64,000 nt of DNA, taken from positions 1 to 64,000 of the forward strand of contig NZ_JOIJ01000009.1 of assembly GCF_000719975.1 (NCBI RefSeq). Reading direction: 5' to 3'. Below the pieces are notes generated by a model, which searched no databases, was not told the origin of the DNA, and saw only the letters and a program-made list of their open reading frames with translations. Below are positions 9,960 through 17,871 of this stretch, in pieces (the stretch's first letter is position 1; every line of letters begins with the position of its first letter). This DNA is from Prauserella rugosa (GTDB lineage: Bacteria > Actinomycetota > Actinomycetes > Mycobacteriales > Pseudonocardiaceae). Position numbers and translations under genes: made by a program.

Positions 9960-10000
9960 TCGACCGGCGGACGGGTCCGGTCGAGGGTAGCTTGCGGGGC

Positions 10001-10438
10001 ATGCATGCGATGACACGGGACGAGTGGTGGCGGTTCGCGAGCGAGGGGACCCGCACGGGCAAGGTCGGCGTGGTGCGCGCCGACGGCTCGCCGCACGTCA
10101 CCCCGATCTGGTTCGTGCTCAACGAGGGCGAGGCCGGCGACGAGATCGTGTTCAACACCGGTGCCGACACGGTGAAGGGCCGCGCGCTGCGCCGTGACCC
10201 GCGACTGTCGATCACGGTCGACGACCAGGCGCCGCCGTTCTCGTACGTGCACTTCACCGCCGAGGCGACGCTGTCCGACGACGTCGACGAGATGCTGCCG
10301 TGGTCGACCAGGATCGGCGGCCGGTACATGGGGGAGGAGAACGCGGAGGCCTTCGGCAAACGCAACGCGGTCCCCGGCGAACTCCTCGTCCGGGCACGCA
10401 TCACGAAGGTCGTCGCCCACGCCGACCTCGCCGACTGA
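10001..10438 (+). CDS. PPOX-class F420-dependent oxidoreductase (split beta-barrel)
   Basis: About 145 residues. The frame also allows a TTG start at 9992 and an ATG at 10010; the ATG at 10001 is a compromise. The fold is pyridoxamine-phosphate-oxidase-like: TRDEWWRFASEGTRTGKVGVVR, SPHVTPIWFVL, DTVKGRALRRDPRLSITVDD, then FSYVHFTAEATL. This is the pattern of the actinobacterial Rv1155-type family, which binds F420 instead of FMN. The physiological substrate is unknown. A terminator is not obvious. Confidence 0.87.
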   Translation: MHAMTRDEWWRFASEGTRTGKVGVVRADGSPHVTPIWFVLNEGEAGDEIVFNTGADTVKGRALRRDPRLSITVDDQAPPFSYVHFTAEATLSDDVDEMLPWSTRIGGRYMGEENAEAFGKRNAVPGELLVRARITKVVAHADLAD

Positions 10439-10465
10439 CGCCGGTTCGCCGGAAGGGCAGCGAGG

Positions 10466-10720
10466 TCACCGCGGCCCGGCGGCCCGCCCCACGTCGTGCC
10501 ACTGCACATTCGCCTGCGCGGAGGGCACGAGCAGGACGGCCGGATCGGTGGTGAACGGGGCGTCGACGAGGTCGGTGTCCGTGCGGCGGGCCCACGGACA
10601 CTCCCAGGTCAACGCGACGTCGAGATCGCGCGATCTGACCGGACCTTCGAGCGTGCTGAGCCGCGCACTGCGGAGCGTGACCTCGGAATCGGGCTGGAGC
10701 GGCTCGCCGAGGAAGGGAAT
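10466..10720 (-). pseudogene. 5'-truncated remnant of an unidentified gene
   Basis: This stretch on the minus strand has 84 sense codons with about 90 percent G/C in the third position, then a stop at 10466-10468. The translation looks like real protein (FLGEPLQPDSEVTLRSARL, then LTWECPWARRTDTDLVDAPF, then VLLVPSAQANVQWHDVG). It has no usable start: a stop codon (10721-10723) closes the frame exactly where the dehydrogenase gene at 10723 begins on the other strand, and only internal TTG/GTG codons exist. It reads as the C-terminal end of a gene whose 5' part was lost, perhaps when the neighbouring dehydrogenase gene arrived. No family is recognised. Confidence 0.45.
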
Positions 10721-10722
10721 TC

Positions 10723-11793
10723 ATGACAGACATCGAGATCGCCGTACTTTCGGGGGACGGGATCGGACCGGAGACGGTCGAGGCCACGCTCACCGTCACC
10801 CGCGAGGTTCTCGCGCGTGCCGGCGTGGCCATGCAGGAGCGATGGTCGGCGATCGGTCTCGCGGCCCTCGAGCAGGTGGGCACGACGTTTCCGGAGGAGG
10901 CGCTGGAGACGGCCCGCAAGGCGGACGGGACTCTCCTCGGCGCGGTGTCGCATTTGGACTATCCGTCGCCCGAATCGGGTGGGGTCAACCCGTCGGGCAC
11001 GTTGCGCCGCGAGCTCGATCTGTACGCCAACGTGCGGCCCGCTCGCACCTACCCGGGGCTCGCGACGAAGATCGGCGAGGAGTTCGACCTCGTGATCGTG
11101 CGGGAGAACACCGAGGGTTTCTACGCCGATCGCACGATGCATGTCGGCACCGGAGAGGTGATGCCGACCCCGGATCTGGCGCTGGCACACCGGAAGGTGA
11201 CCAGGGAAGGGTCGATGCGGATCGCGCGTGAGGCCTTCCGGATCGCGGCCACGCGGCGCAGGAAGGTGACCGCCGTGCACAAGAGCAACGTGCTGCGCGT
11301 GAGTGACGGCCTGTTCCTCGAGTGCGTGCGCCAGGTCGCACGGGAACATCCCGACGTCGAGTACGAGGAAGAACTGATCGACGCGATGACGGCTCTGCTG
11401 ATTCGGCGCCCGGCGGACTACGACGTCATCGTCACCACGAACATGTTCGGCGACATCCTGTCCGACGAGGCGACCGAACTGTCGGGTTCCCTGGGGCTGG
11501 CCGCCTCGCTCAACAGCGGGTATCAGCATGCCATGGCTCAGGCCCAGCACGGCTCGGCGCCGTCGCTCGCCGGAAGGGATGTCGCGAATCCCTCGTCCCT
11601 CATCGGTTCGATGGGCATGCTGTTGTCCTGGTTGGGTGAAAAACGCGGGGACGACCGCCTGGTCGCGGCGAGTAGGTCCATCGAGGTCGCGCTCCGGGAC
11701 ACGGTCGCTGATCCGTCGACTCGGACGGCCGACCTCGGCGGAGAGCTCGGCGGGCGTGCCTTCACCAGGGCGGTACTGGCGAACCTGGCCTGA
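10723..11793 (+). CDS. isocitrate/isopropylmalate dehydrogenase family protein
   Basis: A 356-residue beta-decarboxylating dehydrogenase. Landmarks are SGDGIGPE near the N-terminus, the substrate loop LRRELDLYANVRPAR, VIVRENTEGFYADR, the HKSNVLRVSDGLFL segment with the catalytic Lys, and TTNMFGDILSDEA with metal-binding Asp residues. The YANVRP and NVLRVSDGLF forms resemble homoisocitrate/NAD-isocitrate or tartrate-type enzymes more than housekeeping LeuB, and no leuC/leuD lies nearby. So the substrate is left open. The ribosome site (gaggaaggg) and ATG are clear. It sits between a truncated gene remnant and tRNA-Pro, a setting that may mark a later insertion. Confidence 0.85.
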   Translation: MTDIEIAVLSGDGIGPETVEATLTVTREVLARAGVAMQERWSAIGLAALEQVGTTFPEEALETARKADGTLLGAVSHLDYPSPESGGVNPSGTLRRELDLYANVRPARTYPGLATKIGEEFDLVIVRENTEGFYADRTMHVGTGEVMPTPDLALAHRKVTREGSMRIAREAFRIAATRRRKVTAVHKSNVLRVSDGLFLECVRQVAREHPDVEYEEELIDAMTALLIRRPADYDVIVTTNMFGDILSDEATELSGSLGLAASLNSGYQHAMAQAQHGSAPSLAGRDVANPSSLIGSMGMLLSWLGEKRGDDRLVAASRSIEVALRDTVADPSTRTADLGGELGGRAFTRAVLANLA

Positions 11794-11888
11794 TCGAACC
11801 GTCGACGGCGTGCCGGACGCGGGTCCCAAAGTGGTCCCGAGCTCAGGGCGGTGTAGAGCATGGCCGTGATCACCGGCCGGACATGCGA

Positions 11889-11928
11889 AAAGCCCCTGAT
11901 CTCGGAAAAATCCGAGATCAGGGGCTTT
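11889..11928 (-). terminator. strong intrinsic terminator after tRNA-Pro
   Basis: Two perfectly complementary 18-base arms (11889-11906 and 11911-11928) surround a 4-base loop, with A and T runs at either end. It lies 10 bp past the 3' end of the minus-strand tRNA gene. It is nearly symmetric and could also stop the plus-strand dehydrogenase transcript. Confidence 0.92.
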
Positions 11929-11938
11929 GTTCTGGCCG

Positions 11939-12012
<74 letters not shown>

Positions 12013-12239
12013 GCCATCGCCTCGCTTCGAGGTGATGGCAGTACTCTACCGCGCCCGCGATCGCCCGCTCACAGCGGGTTCGCCATCCGGGTTGACCTGG
12101 GATTTCGCGGGTCGATGTCGATCATCGGCCGCGGTCGGCTGGGCGGCGGTTCCTTCATGCTCGGCGTTTCCGATCTTGTCGTGCGGGTAGCCGACGGCGT
12201 GTCAGACCTTCGCGCACTCGACGAAGGGAGTGTTGAGAC

Positions 12240-12722
12240 ATGCCGTCCGACGCGTTCGTGACCGTGCTCGTGCTCGGAGCCCTGATGATCGCCGTCGACG
12301 GGCAGATTCTGTACCGCAGCGGCAAGCGGTATCTGGCGAACGCCGACACCGGCGCCGCCGAGACAGGCGGTTCCGAGGTGGGCTCCCAGGTGCGGCTCGT
12401 GACGGTGCTGTTCCACCTGGCGATGCTGGGCGCACTGGCGTTGCTGGCCGTGCTCGACCTGAGCTTCGGCGGCGGAGCGATTCGCCCGATCGTCGGCAAC
12501 CTCGGCGTGCTGCTGCTGTTGCTGGCCGTGGCCCACGCCGTGACGATGACCGCGTTCGGCACCTTCGCCGAACCGCAGACGGTGGTCGAGGCCGCACCAC
12601 GGCGCGGGGCCTCGCCGCAGCACACCGCATCGCGCCAGTCCGGTCCGGTGGTGGCCCCGGTTCCGGGGCAACGCGGCCGTGATCCCCAGATGAGTCCGTC
12701 GATCGAGGAACACTCGGCCTGA
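12240..12722 (+). CDS. small integral membrane protein, unknown function
   Basis: 160 residues with three probable membrane helices: about 5-22, 56-76 and 84-104 (VGNLGVLLLLLAVAHAVTMT). A polar C-terminal tail of about 50 residues is rich in Pro, Ser and Gln. The start follows a good ribosome site (gacgaagggag). It resembles the many actinobacterial small membrane proteins without assigned function; no motif allows a more precise call. It stands alone, with a long hairpin about 100 bp downstream that may end its transcript. Confidence 0.75.
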   Translation: MPSDAFVTVLVLGALMIAVDGQILYRSGKRYLANADTGAAETGGSEVGSQVRLVTVLFHLAMLGALALLAVLDLSFGGGAIRPIVGNLGVLLLLLAVAHAVTMTAFGTFAEPQTVVEAAPRRGASPQHTASRQSGPVVAPVPGQRGRDPQMSPSIEEHSA

Positions 12723-12794
12723 CACGGGCCCCGGAGCTTGGATCCCAATCGATCGGGGCTCCGCGTTCCTCGGACTTCTCCGACGCGTGGCGAC

Positions 12795-12827
12795 ACGTGA
12801 CGACCCGTGACGACCCGTGACGACGCC
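12795..12827. repeat. short tandem repeat of the unit cgtgacgacc
   Basis: About three to four copies of a 10-bp unit (cgtgacgacc and close variants) run directly into the left arm of the large hairpin at 12822. There is no coding content. Confidence 0.6.
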
Positions 12828-12881
12828 GGGGTCGGCTCGTTCGGCGAGGACCTGCTCGCCGAACCCGCCGGCCCCGGCGTC
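12822..12881. terminator. very long hairpin upstream of ssuE
   Basis: Two 27-base arms can pair with few mismatches. The outer arms gacgccgggg/ccccggcgtc (12822-12831, 12872-12881) and inner arms gttcggcgag/ctcgccgaac (12839-12848, 12855-12864) are perfect, with a partly paired middle and a 6-base loop. There is no T run. It could terminate the upstream gene or act in the ssu leader. The remainder of the 391-bp spacer (12723-13113) holds an AT-richer probable promoter stretch near 12915-12990 and no gene. Confidence 0.6.
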
Positions 12882-13113
12882 GGTGTGTTCGGGTGCTGTT
12901 CCCGCGCGACGCGTACAACACCGATTCTTTCCTTTCTGAAGGGAATTGCGGAAACGGCAAAGATATGTGATCAGGCCCCGAGTCGCGTTGACATTCGAGC
13001 GCGGTGGTTGCTCCCATGGGATCGCACCGCCCGGCGGGGACCGGAGAACGGCCGGTCCGAAGAATTCCGTGTTCCGGACAGGCGGGTGGCGAATCGACAG
13101 ATGGGGAGAATTC

Positions 13114-13665
13114 GTGGCCAGGATCCTCGCGCTCGCCGGAAGCCCGTCGGCGACCTCGCGTACGGAGGCTGTGGTCGAGCACGTCGCGGCCCGGTTGTGC
13201 GGATACGGACACCGGGTCGCGGTGCAAGCCATACGCGTTCTCCCTCCGGGAGCGCTCGTGTCGGCCGATGCGGCCCATCCCGACATCTGCGCGGTCGCCG
13301 ACACGTTGGCCGGGGCCGACGGGGTCGTCGTCGCCTCTCCCGTCTACAAGGCCGCCTACAGCGGTCTGCTCAAGACGTTCCTCGACCTGTTGCCCCAGTA
13401 CGCACTCGCAGGAAAGACGGTGCTGCCGCTGGCCACCGGCGGCACGCCGGCCCACGTACTGGCGATCGACTACGCCTTCCGGCCCATGCTGCACGCGCTC
13501 GGTGCCGACCACGTCATGCGGGGACATTTCCTGCTCGACCGCTCGATCGCCGTCGACGAGCACGGAGTGGTGATCGAGGAGGACACCCGGGGTGCGTTGT
13601 TGTCCAAGGTGGACGACTTCTCCGAATCGCTCCTGTCATCCGATCGGCTCACCGTCGCGTCATGA
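13114..13665 (+). CDS. ssuE: NADPH-dependent FMN reductase (SsuE)
   Basis: 183 residues from the GTG at 13114, which has ggggagaa upstream and begins exactly at the flavodoxin-fold beta1 (ARILALAGSPSATSRTE). The FMN-phosphate loop AGSPSATSRT, then ASPVYKAAYSGLLKTFLDLL and LPLATGGTPAHVLAIDYAFRP are characteristic of SsuE. It supplies reduced FMN to the SsuD monooxygenase encoded next. An upstream ORF extension to 12946 exists but has no family similarity. Expression of ssu loci is usually induced by sulfate limitation; no CysB/Cbl-like site can be asserted here. Confidence 0.92.
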   Translation: MARILALAGSPSATSRTEAVVEHVAARLCGYGHRVAVQAIRVLPPGALVSADAAHPDICAVADTLAGADGVVVASPVYKAAYSGLLKTFLDLLPQYALAGKTVLPLATGGTPAHVLAIDYAFRPMLHALGADHVMRGHFLLDRSIAVDEHGVVIEEDTRGALLSKVDDFSESLLSSDRLTVAS

Positions 13666-13818
13666 TTCTCCGGACGCTCTGAATCGCCGGTTCCCGAAAT
13701 GAAATCGTTCCGGGAGATCGCCGCATTCGATGAATGGGAAATCATCGGCAGCCGCGGCGGTTCGGCTGCGTTGTCGCGCCGTTCACCCGATTCCGCCGCA
13801 GTCACGAAAGGACCCACG

Positions 13819-14973
13819 ATGTCCCTGCGATTCCATTGGTTCCTGCCCACCTACGGCGACAGCCGGAACCTCGTCGGCGGCGGCCACGGCGTCGCCACGG
13901 CGGCGACGGGGGAGAACCGCGCCGCGACCCTCGAATACCTGGGGCAGATCGTCCGTGGCGCCGAACAGCTCGGCTTCGACGGCGCCCTCACCCCGACCGG
14001 GGCCTGGTGCGAGGACGCGTGGCTCACGACGGCCATGCTCGCCTCGGTCTCGCGACGACTGCGGTTCCTCGTGGCGTTCCGTCCCGGACTGCTGTCGCCG
14101 ACCCTGGCGGCACAGATGGCCGCGACGTTCCAGCGGCACTCCGGACAGCGCCTCCTGCTGAACGTGGTGACCGGTGGGGAAAGCGCCGAACAACGGGCCT
14201 ACGGCGACTTCCTGGACAAGGACGGCCGCTACGCGCGCACCGGCGAGTTCCTCGACGTCGTCCGGCGGCTGTGGCACGGCGAGACGGTCAGCCACGTCGG
14301 CCCTCACGTCACCGTCGAAGGGGCGCGCCTGTCCCGTGTTCCGGACCCGATCCCACCGATCTACTTCGGAGGGTCCTCGCCTGCGGCAGGGACGGTGGCG
14401 GCCGAGCATGCCGACGTGTATCTGACCTGGGGTGAACCGCCGCACGCGGTCGCGGAGAAGATCGCCTGGATCCGCGGACTGGCGGCCGACCGCGGCCGCG
14501 ACATCCGCTTCGGCATCCGGCTGCACGTGATCACCCGCGACACGGCCGACCAGGCCTGGGCGGAGGCGGCCCGCCTGCTGGACGCGCTCGACCCGGCGCT
14601 GATCCAACAGGTGCAACGCGGACTGGCCCGCAGCGAGTCCACCGGGCAGCGGCGCATGCTCGACCTGCACGGCGGCACGCGCGAGGACCTGGAGATCTCC
14701 CCGAACCTGTGGGCAGGCGTCGGTCTCGTACGGGGTGGTGCGGGCACCGCCCTCGTCGGCAGTCACGCCGAGGTGACCGACCGGATCGAGGAGTACCACG
14801 CGCTCGGCATCGACGAGTTCGTCCTGTCCGGACACCCGCACCTGGAGGAGGCGTACTGGGTCGGGGAAGGGGTGCTCCCCGAACTGCGCCGTCGCGGACT
14901 GTGGTCGCACCCGGACGGAGACCAGGACCTCGTGCAGCCGTCCGAGATCCCGTTCGCCGCCGCGGCGCGATGA
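13819..14973 (+). CDS. ssuD: FMNH2-dependent alkanesulfonate monooxygenase (SsuD)
   Basis: 384 residues from the ATG at 13819 with gaaagga upstream. It is a luciferase-fold two-component monooxygenase that splits C1-linked sulfonates into aldehyde and sulfite. SsuD hallmarks are FHWFLPTYGDSR, GFDGALTPTGAWCEDAW (the conserved active-site Cys region), FLVAFRPGLLSPTLAAQMAATFQ, LLNVVTGGESAEQRAYGD, and PIYFGGSSPAAG. The stop overlaps the ATG of the transporter at 14970 (ATGA), so the two are coupled. The reductase partner is 153 bp upstream. The substrate range may include other organosulfur compounds. Confidence 0.93.
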   Translation: MSLRFHWFLPTYGDSRNLVGGGHGVATAATGENRAATLEYLGQIVRGAEQLGFDGALTPTGAWCEDAWLTTAMLASVSRRLRFLVAFRPGLLSPTLAAQMAATFQRHSGQRLLLNVVTGGESAEQRAYGDFLDKDGRYARTGEFLDVVRRLWHGETVSHVGPHVTVEGARLSRVPDPIPPIYFGGSSPAAGTVAAEHADVYLTWGEPPHAVAEKIAWIRGLAADRGRDIRFGIRLHVITRDTADQAWAEAARLLDALDPALIQQVQRGLARSESTGQRRMLDLHGGTREDLEISPNLWAGVGLVRGGAGTALVGSHAEVTDRIEEYHALGIDEFVLSGHPHLEEAYWVGEGVLPELRRRGLWSHPDGDQDLVQPSEIPFAAAAR

Positions 14974-16319
14974 CCCCTGCCGTGTCCGGTCAGGCCGCCG
15001 GGACCGCGCACGGGGACCGCGGGCATCGGACCGTCCTGGTCTCCAGTCTGCTCGGCACGACGATCGAGTGGTACGACTTCTTCCTCTACAGCACCGCGGC
15101 GAGCATCGTGTTCGGCGAGCTGTTCTTCCCCGCCGGCGACGGTGTCGTCGGGACGCTCGCCTCGTTCGCGACGTTCTTCGTCGGATTCCTGGCCAGACCG
15201 ATCGGGGCGGTGCTGTTCGGGCACATCGGCGACCGGCTCGGCCGCAAACGCACGCTCGTGACGACGATGGTGCTGATGGGAGCGGCCACGGCGCTGGTCG
15301 GCGCGCTGCCCACGTACGAGCAGGCCGGGGTGCTCGCCCCGGTTCTGCTGGTGCTGCTCAGGGTGCTGCAGGGCCTGGCCATCGGGGGCGAGTGGGCGGG
15401 TGCGGTCCTGCTGGCCGTCGAGTACGCGCCGCCGGGCCGGCGCGGCCGGTACGGCAGTTGGCCGCAGGCCGGGCTCGGCATCGGCCTGGCGATGGGCACG
15501 GGCGTGTTCGCGTTGCTGGGTCAGGTGCTCGACGACCGGCACTTCACGGCCCACGGCTGGCGGCTCGCGTTCGGACTGAGCATCGTGTTGGTCCTCATCG
15601 GACTGTTGGTGCGGTTGAAGGTCGAGGAGACGCCCGCGTTCGCCCGGCTGGAACGGCCGTCGCGGCTGCCACTGGCCGAACTGCTCCGGCACCGGCCGAG
15701 CAGGCGGCACCTGGCGTTGGGGATGCTGGCGCGCTGGGGCGACGGCGTCGCGTTCAACACCTGGGCCGTGTTCGCCATCAGCTACTGCACGGGGCTCGGC
15801 ATGTCGCGGACCTCGGTGCTGCTGGGGGTGACCGCAGCGGCGTTGGTCCTCGCGGTGCTGATCCCGTTCGTGGGGCGCGGGGTCGACCGGATCGGGCCCC
15901 GGCGCACCTACCTCGGCGGCATGGTGCTGTTCGGGATGTCGGTCGTGCCGGCGTTCCTCGGCTTCCAGACCCGCGATCCCTGGGTCGTGGGTGGCGTGCT
16001 CGTGGTGGCGCTCGGGATCGTCTACGCGATCAGCTACGCACCCGAGGGCACATTGTTCGCCCAGCTGTTCCCGACCGGAACGCGCTACACCGGGATGTCG
16101 GTCGTCTACCAGTTCTCCGGCATCTACGCCTCGGGGCTCACGCCGATGCTGATCACGGCGTTGTTCGCGCTCGGCGGCGGTTCGCTGTGGTGGGTGTGTG
16201 CCTATCTGGTGTTCACGGCCGTGGTCAGCACGGTGGCCACCGCGGCCATCCGCACCGGTGACCTGTACCTGGAACCCGAGTCCGCCACCGACACACGCGG
16301 GAGGCCCGTGGCGGTGTGA
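14970..16319 (+). CDS. MFS transporter, MHS (metabolite:H+ symporter) family, probable organosulfonate importer
   Basis: About 449 residues with 12 predicted membrane helices. The start of helix 1 (SSLLGTTIEWYDFFLYSTAA) is the typical MHS signature, followed by the loop 2-3 motif GHIGDRLGRKRTL. LQGLAIGGEWAGA and YAPPGRRGRYGSWPQ are also family features. The start at 14970 overlaps the ssuD stop, which ties the transporter to sulfonate use. That substrate is inferred from context only; MHS members carry organic acids, osmolytes and similar anions. It occupies the place where ssuABC ABC-transporter genes usually sit. Confidence 0.9.
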   Translation: MTPAVSGQAAGTAHGDRGHRTVLVSSLLGTTIEWYDFFLYSTAASIVFGELFFPAGDGVVGTLASFATFFVGFLARPIGAVLFGHIGDRLGRKRTLVTTMVLMGAATALVGALPTYEQAGVLAPVLLVLLRVLQGLAIGGEWAGAVLLAVEYAPPGRRGRYGSWPQAGLGIGLAMGTGVFALLGQVLDDRHFTAHGWRLAFGLSIVLVLIGLLVRLKVEETPAFARLERPSRLPLAELLRHRPSRRHLALGMLARWGDGVAFNTWAVFAISYCTGLGMSRTSVLLGVTAAALVLAVLIPFVGRGVDRIGPRRTYLGGMVLFGMSVVPAFLGFQTRDPWVVGGVLVVALGIVYAISYAPEGTLFAQLFPTGTRYTGMSVVYQFSGIYASGLTPMLITALFALGGGSLWWVCAYLVFTAVVSTVATAAIRTGDLYLEPESATDTRGRPVAV

Positions 16320-16325
16320 CCGGCG

Positions 16326-16880
16326 TCAGCGGATCGCGCGTTCCAGCTCGTCGACCACGTCGTCGAGCGGTGCCGCCTCACCCCGTGCGCGGGCGAGGAC
16401 CAACGCACCCTCCACAGCGGACAGGATCAGGACGGCGCACGAGTGGGCGCGGTCGGTGGGCAGGCCGTCGGCGCGGAGCGAGGCGGCGAGCAGCGTCGTC
16501 CAGTCGTCGAACGTCGCCCGCGCCCGCGCGCGGGCGCCCGGATCCGTGCCGAGTGCGGCCGCGGCGATCGGACACCCGAGCAGGTCCCCGGACTCGGCGA
16601 GATCGCGTCGCCACACGTCGACGAGCGCGCGCAGGGCCGACAAGGTGTCTCCTGCGTCGAGAATGCGGGCGATGCGGCCGGTGATGGACTCGCCCGCTGC
16701 GCGGGTCGCCTCGTCGAGCAGCTGCGTCCTGCCGGCGGGGAAGTGGTGGTAGATCGACCCGCGCGGAGCGCCGCTGTGGGCCAGCACGTCCGCAAACGAC
16801 GTGCCCGCGACGCCCTGCCGGCGGATGAGCTCGACGGCGCTGCGGATCATCGCCGCCCGCGGTTCCGGTGTGCGTCGCAT
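16326..16880 (-). CDS. TetR family transcriptional regulator
   Basis: 184 residues from the ATG at 16880 (upstream gggagacgagc). An ATG at 16935 would also be in frame but overlaps the operator-like dyad. The N-terminal helix-turn-helix is clear (IRRQGVAGTSFADVLAHSGA, PRGSIYHHFPAGRTQLLDEA), followed by a C-terminal ligand domain of the LmrA/YxaF-like type (LGCPIAAAALG). It diverges from the thioesterase gene at 16960, which is its most likely target together with itself. It ends 6 bp from the transporter stop. Confidence 0.9.
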   Translation of the reverse strand: MRRTPEPRAAMIRSAVELIRRQGVAGTSFADVLAHSGAPRGSIYHHFPAGRTQLLDEATRAAGESITGRIARILDAGDTLSALRALVDVWRRDLAESGDLLGCPIAAAALGTDPGARARARATFDDWTTLLAASLRADGLPTDRAHSCAVLILSAVEGALVLARARGEAAPLDDVVDELERAIR

Positions 16881-16918
16881 GACGCTCGTCTCCCTGATCT
16901 CGTCGCCCCACCTGCCGA

Positions 16919-16936
16919 CTATGTAGGTTGTCATAG
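16919..16936. promoter_or_regulatory. candidate TetR operator between tetR and thioesterase
   Basis: An inverted repeat CTATG-8 bp-CATAG lies 38 bp upstream of the TetR start and 23 bp upstream of the thioesterase start. Placement fits a shared operator; the arms are short. Confidence 0.4.
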
Positions 16937-16959
16937 AACGGCGACACGGAGGAACCGGT

Positions 16960-17796
16960 ATGAGCGAGCCCGGCACACGCGGCGGTGCACAGGTGCATCC
17001 GTTCGACGACGCGATCGCGCTGGCCCCGCGCGGCGGGGGCACGTACACGGGCGCGACGAGCCCGGCCTACGCGAACATGGTCGGACCGTACGGCGGCATC
17101 ACGGCGGCCACCCTGCTCGAGGGGGTCGAACGGCACCCCGAGCGGATCGGCACGCCCGTGTCGCTGACCGTCAACTACGCGGGCCCGGTCGGCGACGGGG
17201 AGTTCACCGTGACCGCACGGCCCGCCCGCACGAACCGCTCGACCCAGCACTGGTCGGTGGAGCTCACCCAGGACGGCGTGGTGGTCACGACCGCGACGGC
17301 GGTGTACGCGCGGCGCCGCGACACGTGGGAGTCCACCGAGGCCGCCATGCCCGACGTCCCGCCGCCCGGGGACGTGCTCGTGTCCGCCATGCCGGATTAC
17401 GTGCAGTGGGCCAAGAACTACGAGATGCGCTACCTGGAAGGCCCGGTGCCCAGTCTGGAAGGAGCCGGCGAGTCGGCCGATTCCACGACGACGCTGTGGG
17501 TGCGGGACGCGCCCGCGCGCCCGCTCGACTTCCCCGGCCTGACGTCGCTGTGCGACGTGTTCTACCCGCGGGTGTTCCTCCGCCGCGGTCAGGCGATGCC
17601 CGCCGGGACGATCTCGCTCACCGTCTATTTCCACGCCGATGCCGACGCGCTCGCCGCGCAGGGCGATCGGCCCGTGCTGGCCCGTGCGCGGGCGAACCGG
17701 TTCGGGCGCGGCTACTTCGACCAGTCGGCGTTCCTGTGGGGCACCGACGGAGCGTTGCTCGCCACGACGCACCAGCTCGTCTACTTCAAGGGCTGA
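16960..17796 (+). CDS. acyl-CoA thioesterase family protein (double hot-dog)
   Basis: 278 residues. Two consecutive hot-dog folds are suggested: the first (about 10-120) with ANMVGPYGGITAATLLEGV and VSLTVNYAGPV, the second (about 150-278) with LTSLCDVFYPRVFLRRG, GTISLTVYFHAD and FDQSAFLWGTDGALLATTHQL. This is the arrangement of TesB/4HBT-type acyl-CoA thioesterases, which hydrolyse acyl-CoA to free acid and CoA. The chain-length preference cannot be read. It is divergent from a TetR gene and followed by a hairpin terminator shared with the convergent dehydrogenase gene. Confidence 0.83.
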   Translation: MSEPGTRGGAQVHPFDDAIALAPRGGGTYTGATSPAYANMVGPYGGITAATLLEGVERHPERIGTPVSLTVNYAGPVGDGEFTVTARPARTNRSTQHWSVELTQDGVVVTTATAVYARRRDTWESTEAAMPDVPPPGDVLVSAMPDYVQWAKNYEMRYLEGPVPSLEGAGESADSTTTLWVRDAPARPLDFPGLTSLCDVFYPRVFLRRGQAMPAGTISLTVYFHADADALAAQGDRPVLARARANRFGRGYFDQSAFLWGTDGALLATTHQLVYFKG

Positions 17797-17799
17797 CGA

Positions 17800-17848
17800 G
17801 TTCCGGGGCCGTCGCCGCGGAGTGGCTCCGCGGGGACGGCCCCGGAAC
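17800..17848. terminator. bidirectional hairpin terminator
   Basis: Arms gttccggggccgtc (17800-17813) and gacggccccggaac (17835-17848) pair perfectly, and an inner gccgcgga/tccgcggg stem extends the structure. It lies between convergent genes ending at 17796 and 17872. There is no T run, as usual in high-GC actinobacteria. Confidence 0.8.
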
Positions 17849-17871
17849 GTCGAACGATCAGAACCCGGTCG

